A DNA stretch of 64,000 nucleotides from NCBI GenBank assembly GCA_965261315.1, contig CBDHDM010000030.1, positions 1-64,000 on the forward strand, in the 5' to 3' direction. Source of the DNA: Endozoicomonas sp965261315 (lineage in GTDB: Bacteria; Pseudomonadota; Gammaproteobacteria; Pseudomonadales; Endozoicomonadaceae). The position numbers and the translations under genes are program-made. Numbering within the stretch: position 1 is the first letter of the stretch; each line of letters begins with the position of its first letter. Under the pieces are notes generated by a model. That model did not search any database and had not been told where the DNA came from. It saw nothing but the letters and a program-made list of their open reading frames with translations. This document shows, in pieces, positions 56,969-64,000 of the stretch.

Positions 56969-58067
56969 ATGTTTGAAGTCAATCCCATAAAGGAGCGTAT
57001 CAAGGACCTGACGGCGCGTACTGACGTGCTTAGGGGGTATCTTTGACTACGCTCACAAAAGTGAGCGGTTGCAGGAAGTAGAGCGGGAGCTGGAAGACCC
57101 GAACGTCTGGAATGATCCGGAGTATGCTCAGAAACTGGGTAAAGAACGCTCAACATTGGAAGCCATCGTGTCCACCATAGATGAGCTGACCAGTGGTCTG
57201 GTGGACTCTGAAGAACTGTTGCAAATGTCGGTAGAAGAAGAAGACGAAGACGGTGTTCAGGGTGTGGTGGATGAACTGGATGAGCTTACCCAGAAACTTG
57301 AAGTGCTCGAGTTTCGTCGTATGTTCTCCGGTGAGATGGATCCAAATAGTGCCTTTGTTGATATTCAGGCGGGATCTGGCGGTACCGAGGCTCAGGACTG
57401 GGCCAATATGCTCCTGAGAATGTACTTGCGCTGGGGTGAGGCTAATGGTTTCAAAACTGAAATTATTGAAGTCTCCGCCGGTGAAGTGGCGGGTATCAAA
57501 TCGGCAACGGTTCAATTTATCGGGGATTATGCCTTTGGTTGGTTGAGAACTGAAATAGGGGTTCATCGGTTGGTTCGTAAATCACCGTTTGACTCGGGTA
57601 ACCGCCGTCACACCTCTTTTGCTTCCGTCTTTGTTTCTCCTGAAATTGATGACAATATTGATATAGAAATCAATCCGTCAGATCTGCGTGTCGATACTTA
57701 TCGCTCCAGTGGTGCGGGTGGTCAGCACGTCAACACCACTGATTCTGCTGTCCGTATTACCCACGCGCCGAGCGGTATCGTCGTTCAGTGTCAGAATCAG
57801 CGCTCTCAGCACCAGAATAAAGATAAGGCCATGCAGCAGTTAAAGGCCAAGCTGTATGAGATGGAAATGCAGAAGAGAACAGCAGAGTCACAGGCGATGG
57901 AAGATACCAAGTCGGATATCGGCTGGGGTAGCCAGATTCGTTCTTATGTACTGGATGACTCTCGTATTAAGGACTTGCGCACAGGGGTTGAAACCCGGAA
58001 TACCCAGTCTGTACTGGATGGTGACCTTAACAAGTTCATTGAAGCGAGCCTGAAAAAAGGGCTGTAA
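56969..58067 (+). CDS. prfB: peptide chain release factor 2, programmed +1 frameshift
   Basis: RF2 releases peptides at UAA and UGA. Translation starts at ATG 56969 (FEVNPIKERIKDLTARTDVLRGYL), reaches CTT TGA at 57041-57046, and shifts +1 to GAC at 57045, giving join 56969-57043, 57045-58067. The rest shows the catalytic GGQ motif (SGAGGQHVNTTDSAVRI), the stop-recognition region with HRLVRKSPFDSGNRRHTSFASV (SPF tripeptide), and the C-terminal YVLDDSRIKDLRTGVETRN. The frameshift autoregulates RF2. It is followed 49 bases later by lysS, the conserved order. Confidence 0.97.
57031..57047 (+). promoter_or_regulatory. prfB: RF2 programmed +1 frameshift signal
   Basis: The internal Shine-Dalgarno AGGGGG is followed by TAT CTT TGA C, the bacterial prfB recoding signal. 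Low RF2 lets the ribosome slip from CUU UGA to UUU GAC and so make more RF2. Confidence 0.95.
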
Positions 58068-58116
58068 TCGAATCACTCCGGATGGCCACTGCCATCCGGT
58101 ACTGGAAGATCGTCTT

Positions 58117-59628
58117 ATGTCTGAAGAACAGTTATTGGAAGAAGGGGCCGCAGAGGCCCAGGAAGAGAATCGGCTGGTATCCCTGCGCCGGGAAAAACTC
58201 GCAACGATTCGGGAAAAGGGTGTCGCTTTTCCTAATAAATTCCGCCGTGACTCCCTTGCCGGAGAACTGCAGGCGCAGTTTAAGGATCACGATAAGGCAA
58301 GTCTGGAAACGCTGGGCCACCCTGTCAAAGTAGCTGGTCGTATCATGTTAAACCGTGGAGCTTTCATGGAGCTTCAGGATATGACCGGCCGCATCCAGCT
58401 CTATGTCAATCGTAAGCAGCTGCCTAAAGAAACCCTGGAATCGATCAAAACCTGGGATCTGGGTGATATTATCGGTGTGGAAGGGACAGTCCAGCGCTCT
58501 GGTAAAGGTGACCTTTACGTCGATATGAGTGCCGTACAGCTGCTGACCAAATCCCTGCGTCCTTTACCGGAAAAACATAAAGGCCTGACCGACACTGAAC
58601 AGCGCTATCGCCAGCGCTATGTGGACTTGATCACCAGTGAGCAGTCCCGGGAAACGTTCCGTCTTCGCTCGAAAATTATCCAGGGTATCCGTAACTACTT
58701 CCTGGGTCAGGACTTTATGGAAGTAGAAACACCGATGCTTCAGGTGATTCCCGGTGGTGCTACAGCCAGACCCTTTGTCACCCATCACAATGCGCTGGAT
58801 ATTGACATGTACCTGCGTATTGCTCCGGAACTTTACCTGAAGCGAGTAGTCGTTGGTGGGTTTGAACGGGTATTTGAGATTAACCGGAACTTCCGGAATG
58901 AAGGGCTGTCTACTAGACATAACCCAGAATTCACGATGATCGAGTTCTATCAGGCTTATGCAGATTACACCGACATGATGGATCATACTGAAGCCATGCT
59001 GAAACAGCTGGCTGAGGATGTTCTGGGTAAAACTGAGTTCGAGTACCAGGGGCAGATGATTGATTTTGGCAGGACGTTTGCGAGGATGTCCGTTTTTGAG
59101 TCTATCTTGCATTTCAACCCGGATCTTGATGCCTCGGCTATTGATAACCTTGAGTCTGCAACTCAGGTTGCCAAGAAGCTGGGTATTAATGTAAAGCCGA
59201 TCTGGGGGCTTGGTAAAGTTCAGATGGAAATCTTTGATGAAACGGTTGAGCATCACCTGCTGAACCCGACCTTTATTACGGATTATCCAACTGAAGTATC
59301 ACCTCTGTCCCGTAAAAATGACGACAACCCCTTTGTTACCGAGCGCTTTGAGTTCTTTGTGGGGGGTCGCGAAATCGCTAATGGTTTCTCTGAGTTGAAT
59401 GACTCCGAGGATCAGGCAGAGCGCTTCAGACAACAGGTAGCCGAGAAGGATGCCGGGGATGATGAGGCAATGCATTACGATGCGGACTACATCAATGCGC
59501 TTGAGTACGGCCTGCCACCAACAGCCGGAGAGGGTATTGGTATTGATCGGCTGGTAATGCTGTTTACGGATGCGCCTTCAATCAGGGATGTGCTTTTGTT
59601 CCCGCATATGCGCCCTCAATCAAATTGA
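58117..59628 (+). CDS. lysS: lysyl-tRNA synthetase, class II
   Basis: A 503-residue class II enzyme that charges tRNA-Lys. The N-terminal OB-fold is seen in VKVAGRIMLNRGAFMELQDMTGRIQLYVNR. Class II motif 1 is around FLGQDFMEVETPMLQVIPGGATARPF, motif 2 is FEINRNFRNEGLSTRHNPEFTMIEFYQAY, and motif 3 is PPTAGEGIGIDRLVMLFTD. Length matches E. coli LysS. It follows prfB by 49 bases in the usual operon. Confidence 0.97.
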   Translation: MSEEQLLEEGAAEAQEENRLVSLRREKLATIREKGVAFPNKFRRDSLAGELQAQFKDHDKASLETLGHPVKVAGRIMLNRGAFMELQDMTGRIQLYVNRKQLPKETLESIKTWDLGDIIGVEGTVQRSGKGDLYVDMSAVQLLTKSLRPLPEKHKGLTDTEQRYRQRYVDLITSEQSRETFRLRSKIIQGIRNYFLGQDFMEVETPMLQVIPGGATARPFVTHHNALDIDMYLRIAPELYLKRVVVGGFERVFEINRNFRNEGLSTRHNPEFTMIEFYQAYADYTDMMDHTEAMLKQLAEDVLGKTEFEYQGQMIDFGRTFARMSVFESILHFNPDLDASAIDNLESATQVAKKLGINVKPIWGLGKVQMEIFDETVEHHLLNPTFITDYPTEVSPLSRKNDDNPFVTERFEFFVGGREIANGFSELNDSEDQAERFRQQVAEKDAGDDEAMHYDADYINALEYGLPPTAGEGIGIDRLVMLFTDAPSIRDVLLFPHMRPQSN

Positions 59629-60076
59629 TACGATGGGAGTAACTGTGTTTAAGTGGGTATTGGCCAAATATTCTATCCGACGATGTAGGTTATCGTTTAC
59701 ATAAGGTATGCGAGTATTAGTTTTCATCTGACAGTATTGGCTAATACAGTCTTATCACATACTCTCTGAGATGCTGATTTTTCAGGATCTATAGCATGAG
59801 CAGGTTAGGCCTGCTCATCTAGTATCTGAGGAGTGGAACCTGGGTTTGAGTTGATGCGCTTTGCTGGTGAAGCCAGGGAATCGCCAGCTGCTCTGTCCAA
59901 CCGGTCTTCATAGGGAGATAGAGAAAAACTGTCAGGTATGGCAGTCCGACTCTCCTGACTAGTTGCGGGGGCAGGTTTTAAGACGGATGGTTGATTTCTG
60001 TACTAAGATGCATGTTCAAGCGATGGTACTGGACGAACGCTATAAAACAATCAGGCAACTGTAAGGCAGTCTTAAT
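59629..60076. other. intergenic region between lysS and the TetR gene
   Basis: 448 bases without a supported gene. A perfect hairpin with arms ATGAGCAGG and CCTGCTCAT lies near 59797-59818 and could end lysS transcription, although no T run follows. The TetR promoter should be near the right end. Confidence 0.4.
59797..59819 (+). terminator. lysS: hairpin downstream of lysS
   Basis: ATGAGCAGG and CCTGCTCAT pair perfectly around a five-base loop in the gap after lysS. The lack of a T run makes termination uncertain. Confidence 0.35.
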
Positions 60077-60808
60077 ATGGTTTCAACAATGGATTCCCCG
60101 TCAGAAGGCATGAAGGTTACTGGTAAACACGTCAGTGGTATGGAGTTGAAATATCAGGGGCGTAAAACCAGTCGTGCCAATAGTGAGCAGCGTCGTCGAA
60201 CAATTCTTGAGGCGGCATTAAGAATCGTTGTGAGAGATGGAGTTCGGGGTGTCCGTCACCGTGCGGTTGCTAAGGAAGCTGATGTTCCTCTTTCTGCTAC
60301 CACCTACTATTTCAAAGATATTACCGATCTGATTACCGATACCTTCACACTGTTTGTTGAGATGGGAACTCAGAAATTCAAGGCATATTGGGAAGAGTCT
60401 GACAGTATGCTGAAAATAGCCATGAAGGAACTTGAGCCTTCAGAGGCAGCAAGTCGCCAGGTGTTTGCTGAACGGATTAGCGATCTTGCCATTGAGTACG
60501 TCCTGATCCAGCTGCGTGAGCATCGTGACTATCTTATCGCAGAGCGTGCTTTCCAGCAGGAATGCCTGCGTAACGAAAACCTTAGACCTATCGCTTTCAG
60601 CCATCAGAAATTCTTTCTCGATAGCCTCGAAACTTTTTTTACAAAAATTGGTTCTAACCACCCTGATATTGATGCCGAGCTGTTCGGCAGTATCATACTG
60701 CACGTTGAATACCAGGGGTTAATTGCTGGCTTTGACGGAGATAGAGAGAATAAACTCAGAGCAATGCTTAAGCGTCAGATTGAATTGATGCTCGGTATCT
60801 ATCACTAA
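60077..60808 (+). CDS. TetR/AcrR-family transcriptional regulator
   Basis: A 243-residue TetR-type protein with a 35-residue N-terminal extension. The DNA-binding domain is about 36-90 (RTILEAALRIVVRDGVRGVRHRAVAKEADVPLSATTYYFKDITDLITD). The larger C-terminal ligand domain is all helical. The VPLSATTYYFKDI recognition-helix region fits TetR proteins of the lipid or stress type, but no specific family can be named. It stands alone and has no divergent neighbour to suggest a target. Confidence 0.8.
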   Translation: MVSTMDSPSEGMKVTGKHVSGMELKYQGRKTSRANSEQRRRTILEAALRIVVRDGVRGVRHRAVAKEADVPLSATTYYFKDITDLITDTFTLFVEMGTQKFKAYWEESDSMLKIAMKELEPSEAASRQVFAERISDLAIEYVLIQLREHRDYLIAERAFQQECLRNENLRPIAFSHQKFFLDSLETFFTKIGSNHPDIDAELFGSIILHVEYQGLIAGFDGDRENKLRAMLKRQIELMLGIYH

Positions 60809-60896
60809 GAATAAAACAATGGTGTGACCATTCTGAAAATGGGTCGTCTGCTATACAGGCGATCCGGCATTGGATGAATCTTAATAAAGGCATTCC

Positions 60897-61925
60897 TTAA
60901 TGCCACAAGATAGGGAATTCGAGCATGCCTAGCGTGCTATTGTGATCTGAGATATGCAGTTTTTTAATTCCCAGCTCTTCCATAAAACCAATCACCAGTA
61001 TTGCATTTGAGAGGTTTAAATCATTTTCCTTACTGGTCGTTGATAGCTGATCCTGAATATATCTTTCCAGTACCCCCTTATCCAGTGACTTGCCAATTTT
61101 GACGATATCAACTGCAAAACTTTCCTGAAAAACAGAGCCAATTGCTGTTATCTGTACTTTATCTTTTTTCAATTCTTTACGAATAATTAGCGGTGTTCTG
61201 CGGGCAAGGTACTTGGAAAAAGTGATGCCTGCGTCAACTTCTTTAGTGGATACAGGTGATAATGAACCCGAAAATTTTGTTGGTTTGTTTTGAACGACTT
61301 CTTTCAGGTACTCCATAAAGTTTACTGAACCGAACTCTCCTTTATGGGCAAATGGACCCGTTTCAGGATTCGCAATAATGAGTTGGAAACTCTCTTTGCC
61401 TATATCCCATACAACGGGTGTTTCAGAGTTGTCAGTTGCGGCCAGGGCTGAAAAGAAGTCCATTCGATCTTCTTCTTCAGGGGATAGAGTTCGAATATCA
61501 ATACCTGTTGTGCGCCGTATTTTTTGTACCAGCTCTTCAGCGTTATGGGCGTCCCTGAATGTATCAGTGGCAATAGCTCTTACTTTAATAGCCCTGAAAT
61601 GCTCTTGCCGGGTTCGAAGCTTTTGAAACAGGTTCTGGGCCTTTTTGAGCATGCAACTGCTAAAGAACCGGTTGTCACTGGCCGCCAGATCATCGTAAAA
61701 CCCGGCTTCCAGTGAGCCATAATCAAGATATCGGTATACTTTGTCAGTGTTGTTATTAACGTCGGCGATGGCAAAACGAACAGTATTGGCGTCAACTTCA
61801 ATGGACATCCTGCGTTCCAGTTTTGCAATGGCTGATTGGCTTGTAAAAACAAGGGCTAAAATAGCTGCAGCACCGATTGATGCTTTGTTGAAAGCTTGCA
61901 TTGTTTTCAGAGTAATCCGTAACAA
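60897..61925 (-). CDS. exported Ppx/GppA-like phosphatase
   Basis: A 342-residue protein with a signal peptide (NKASIGAAAILALVFTSQSAIA, about 13-34) followed by a Ppx/GppA fold. The blocks recall Ppx: MSIEVDANTVRFAIADV (first phosphate loop, with a weaker Ser/Thr-Gly pattern), VRAIATDTFRDAHNAEELVQKI (like the family AVATSALREAxN), GIDIRTLSPEEEDRMDF (like IxVISGxEEA), and PVVWDIGKESFQLII (second phosphate loop, normally DIGGGSTE). The changed GGGS to GKES makes hydrolase activity doubtful. A periplasmic location is unusual for this family. Start may also be M9 (61901). Confidence 0.7.
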   Translation of the reverse strand: MLRITLKTMQAFNKASIGAAAILALVFTSQSAIAKLERRMSIEVDANTVRFAIADVNNNTDKVYRYLDYGSLEAGFYDDLAASDNRFFSSCMLKKAQNLFQKLRTRQEHFRAIKVRAIATDTFRDAHNAEELVQKIRRTTGIDIRTLSPEEEDRMDFFSALAATDNSETPVVWDIGKESFQLIIANPETGPFAHKGEFGSVNFMEYLKEVVQNKPTKFSGSLSPVSTKEVDAGITFSKYLARRTPLIIRKELKKDKVQITAIGSVFQESFAVDIVKIGKSLDKGVLERYIQDQLSTTSKENDLNLSNAILVIGFMEELGIKKLHISDHNSTLGMLEFPILWH

Positions 61926-62066
61926 TGGCTGGTTGCCATGGTTGTTATTGGGAAAGGTGTTCCTGTGCTAAAGTGCATCCGGTGGCAGTGAGTGTAGTTG
62001 GCTCTTATGCAGTTGGAGGTAAGTTATTTGTCAGCATAATTTGGATGAAAGGTCAGAGGTCGGGTA

Positions 62067-62753
62067 ATGCCAGAAATTAAATTGCAATCTTCCTGGAAAG
62101 CCATGCTTCAGGATGAGTTTACCAAAGAGTACATGCAGACCCTTCGCCGTTTTCTGCAAAATGAAAAAGCCCTTGGCAAAATGATTTACCCCAAGGGTGG
62201 AGAATACTTTCGCGCAATGGATTTGACCCCCTTTGAACAGGTCAAAGTTGTGATTATAGGGCAAGATCCTTATCACGGCCCGGGGCAGGCCCATGGTCTT
62301 AGTTTTTCAGTATGTCCGGAAATCGCGATCCCACCTTCACTGGTCAATATGTACAAAGAACTGGAGTCTGATCTGGGGATTCCACCGGCAAATCACGGTT
62401 TTCTTGAACACTGGGCCCGACAGGGCGTGTTGTTGCTTAACAGTGTGTTGACTGTAGAGCATAAACAGGCAGCTTCTCATCAGGGTAGGGGATGGGAATC
62501 GTTTACTGACCGAATTGTTGCTGTTTTGAACGAACGCAGAGAGAATGTTGTTTTTATCCTCTGGGGCAGCTACGCCCAGAAAAAAGGTCGCTTTATCGAT
62601 ACCGGGAAGCATTTGGTGTTGAAATCGGTTCATCCTTCTCCGCTCTCTGCTTATCGTGGTTTTTTTGGGAGCAGACCTTTTTCAAAGGCCAATGAATATC
62701 TGTCCAGTAATGGGTTACAGCCAATCGTCTGGCAGTTGCCTTCGGTAGAATGA
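62067..62753 (+). CDS. ung: uracil-DNA glycosylase
   Basis: Family 1 UDG that removes uracil from DNA. The 228 residues carry the water-activating GQDPYHGPGQAHGLSFSV, the PPSLVNMYKEL block, LLLNSVLTV, WGSYAQKKG and the leucine loop HPSPLSAYRGFFG. Length and all active-site residues are normal. It is divergent from the Ppx-like gene. Confidence 0.97.
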   Translation: MPEIKLQSSWKAMLQDEFTKEYMQTLRRFLQNEKALGKMIYPKGGEYFRAMDLTPFEQVKVVIIGQDPYHGPGQAHGLSFSVCPEIAIPPSLVNMYKELESDLGIPPANHGFLEHWARQGVLLLNSVLTVEHKQAASHQGRGWESFTDRIVAVLNERRENVVFILWGSYAQKKGRFIDTGKHLVLKSVHPSPLSAYRGFFGSRPFSKANEYLSSNGLQPIVWQLPSVE

Positions 62754-62869
62754 CTGGTGATATTTTGTTCTTTCAATGCTGTACATAGAACATCTGTTTA
62801 TGTATGATCCACGCCACTGAATTGATGAGGCCGATTCCAAGGCTGAATCTACATTTCTTCAGTATCAAC

Positions 62870-62946
62870 GCGCTCGTAGCTCAGCTGGATAGAGTACCTG
62901 GCTACGAACCAGGCGGTCGGAGGTTCGAATCCTCCCGAGCGCGCCA
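62870..62946 (+). tRNA. tRNA-Arg (ACG), copy 1
   Basis: The cloverleaf is complete: acceptor arm GCGCTCG/CGAGCGC, discriminator G and encoded CCA. The anticodon arm CTGGCTACGAACCAG gives anticodon ACG (read as ICG), and GGTTCGAATCC is the T arm. 77 bases including CCA. Confidence 0.97.
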
Positions 62947-63008
62947 AGTCAACAAAAAGATTGACGAATCAAAACGATTCAAATATCTTGCACGTCGCTT
63001 CAAACAAC

Positions 63009-63085
63009 GCGCTCGTAGCTCAGCTGGATAGAGTACCTGGCTACGAACCAGGCGGTCGGAGGTTCGAATCCTCCCGAGCGCGCCA
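63009..63085 (+). tRNA. tRNA-Arg (ACG), copy 2
   Basis: Identical in sequence to the tRNA-Arg at 62870-62946, 62 bases downstream. It has the same ACG anticodon and encoded CCA. The pair is probably cotranscribed with the following tRNA-Ser. Confidence 0.97.
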
Positions 63086-63094
63086 TTTTAAAAC

Positions 63095-63187
63095 GGTGAG
63101 GTGGCCGAGAGGCTGAAGGCGCTCCCCTGCTAAGGGAGTATACGGCTTATACCCGTATCGAGGGTTCGAATCCCTCCCTCACCGCCA
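63095..63187 (+). tRNA. tRNA-Ser (GCT)
   Basis: Acceptor arm GGTGAGG/CCTCACC, discriminator G and encoded CCA. The anticodon arm CTCCCCTGCTAAGGGAG gives anticodon GCT. A long variable arm (TATACGGCTTATACCCGTATC) is typical of tRNA-Ser. A tyrosine-integrase remnant points toward its 3' end, so it probably served as an attachment site. Confidence 0.97.
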
Positions 63188-63245
63188 TATTTCTTTCTTA
63201 ACTCCTTGATTTCCCTTTCTTTTATTCTAGCTCACTTGTTCCAAA

Positions 63246-63421
63246 TTACCGATGTGTCCAAGAAGTGTCCATTTTACTTAATGGATTTAGTCTTACGGCG
63301 TCGTTTAAGTGTTCTTTGCTGAATTTTGCGTATTTCATAGTCATCTCAATGTCGGAATGACCGAGGATACTATGCAGTACCCGAATGTTTCCACCGTTCA
63401 TCATAAAGTGACTGGCAAAGG
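63246..63421 (-). pseudogene. tyrosine integrase, C-terminal remnant beside tRNA-Ser
   Basis: Minus-strand translation gives ITFASHFMMNGGNIRVLHS, then ILGHSDIEMTMKYAKFSKEHLNDAVRLNPL and a stop at 63246-63248. These are the last box-II motifs of a phage or island integrase: the LGHSDIEMT His/Trp box and the nucleophile Tyr in MKYAKF. The gene's 3' end faces tRNA-Ser 58 bases away, the standard layout for island integrases. The rest of the gene is replaced by the IS4 fragment at 63422. Confidence 0.85.
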
Positions 63422-63905
63422 TGATGCTGAAACTTATCCAAGAACTGAAATTATTGCTCTGTACCTCAAGCGCTGGAATGTAGAACTTGATTTTGATGCA
63501 ATAAAAACGACGATGAAAATGGATATGCTTCGTTGCAAAAGTCCTGAAATGGTGCGTAAAGAAATTTGCATAAATCTTCTTGTTTTCAACCTGATAAAGT
63601 CGTTAATGGGAAGAACTGCGCAATATATCGGGAAAAAGCCGAGAGAAATCAGCTTTAAAACAGCACAGGAGACCCTTGTTTCGTTTCATCAAACATTACT
63701 GATGGCACCAGTTGATTCATTGGAAAGAAAGGTCAACAGTATGCTGAAAATTATTAGTCAGCACATTGTAGCCAATCGTCCGGGAAGATCAGAACCACGA
63801 GCGGTAAAAAGACGACCAAAGCCACATCAGAGGTTAGAGCACTCAAGATCACAAGCCCGGAGGCTCAATAAATACAAGGGGTGGGGCCTTAAGTCAGTGC
63901 CATTG
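63422..63905 (+). mobile_element. IS4-family element, copy 3, 5' truncated
   Basis: The 3' third of the element complete at 10225-11713, with the same terminal repeat at its right end (CCTTAAGTCAGTGCCATTG ending at 63905). It begins abruptly inside the transposase, where it meets the integrase remnant. The terminal repeat and promoter-proximal half are missing, so no target duplication can be checked. Confidence 0.88.
63422..63905 (+). pseudogene. IS4-family transposase, C-terminal fragment
   Basis: Encodes AETYPRTEIIALYLKRWNVELDFDAIKTTMKMDM with the catalytic Glu block and the C-terminal tail of the transposase, but not the two Asp blocks. The native stop TAG (GGGGTAGGG in copy 2) has become TGG here, so the open frame reads through the element's end into 63986. 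The few substitutions against copy 2 are scattered (N to K, D to V, A to T). Confidence 0.85.
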
Positions 63906-64000
63906 GGCTTTAGACTGGCGAGCCCCATCTTTAACTGCCTGCTTAATCAGGCTAACAGCATTCTGTCGATCCGGGAGAGAGACTAATCACCCTCTGGCGC
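63906..64000. other. unassigned sequence at the window edge
   Basis: After the IS4 end the open frame is only a read-through product. No independent gene or RNA can be supported in these 95 bases. Confidence 0.3.

Overview
The window reads as chromosome of a host-associated gammaproteobacterium. The core gene order (ypjD/ffh, then rpsP-rimM-trmD-rplS, then xerD-dsbC; prfB-lysS) is gammaproteobacterial. The very high load of insertion sequences, the many broken genes and the eukaryote-like proteins resemble Endozoicomonas-type animal symbionts. That assignment is an inference from gene content and was not searched.

Bases 1-14.2 kb are a graveyard of mobile DNA. In order they hold a truncated IS4-family copy, a frameshifted group II intron reverse transcriptase, an ISNCY/IS1182-like element, a strangely interleaved second copy of that element, a complete IS66 element with unmatched flanks, and a secreted subtilase gene. 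The subtilase is broken by one IS4-family element (10-bp target duplication), one other DDE element (9-bp target duplication) and a base-level frameshift, and its 3' end is cut off by IS66. A second copy of the DDE element lies just upstream of it.

Bases 14.5-23 kb are accessory. They hold an SDR oxidoreductase, two small exported proteins with a TetR regulator and a perfect palindromic candidate operator, an IS3 remnant, a TRAF-like protein (RING-like finger, TRAF zinc finger, coiled coil, two MATH-like domains), fragments of a class A beta-lactamase and of an SDR gene joined head to head, and an exported C39-like cysteine peptidase candidate containing a tetranucleotide repeat.

Bases 23-43 kb are mainly conserved housekeeping: dsbC, xerD, rplS, trmD, rimM, rpsP, ffh, ypjD, a CorB/CNNM protein, two Nudix hydrolases, a YqfO-like protein, an acyltransferase, a Sel1 protein, a SRAP-like protein and a large hybrid histidine kinase. 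Two large accessory genes lie inside this block: a Fic-like protein with a degenerate motif between rplS and xerD, and a USP-like deubiquitinase candidate between rpsP and ffh. Together with the TRAF-like protein they form a ubiquitin-signalling-themed set within 13 kb, which is the most interesting content of the window.

Bases 43-64 kb hold a TAXI-type TRAP transporter pair, ychJ, a duplication-broken hypothetical gene, dinG, elaA, a heavily frameshifted GMC oxidoreductase containing a run of 20 G, a coiled-coil protein, glk, prfB with its programmed frameshift, lysS, a TetR regulator, an exported Ppx/GppA-like protein and ung. They end in two tRNA-Arg genes and a tRNA-Ser gene. Beside tRNA-Ser is the tail of a tyrosine integrase, cut by a third IS4-family fragment, which marks a former genomic island.
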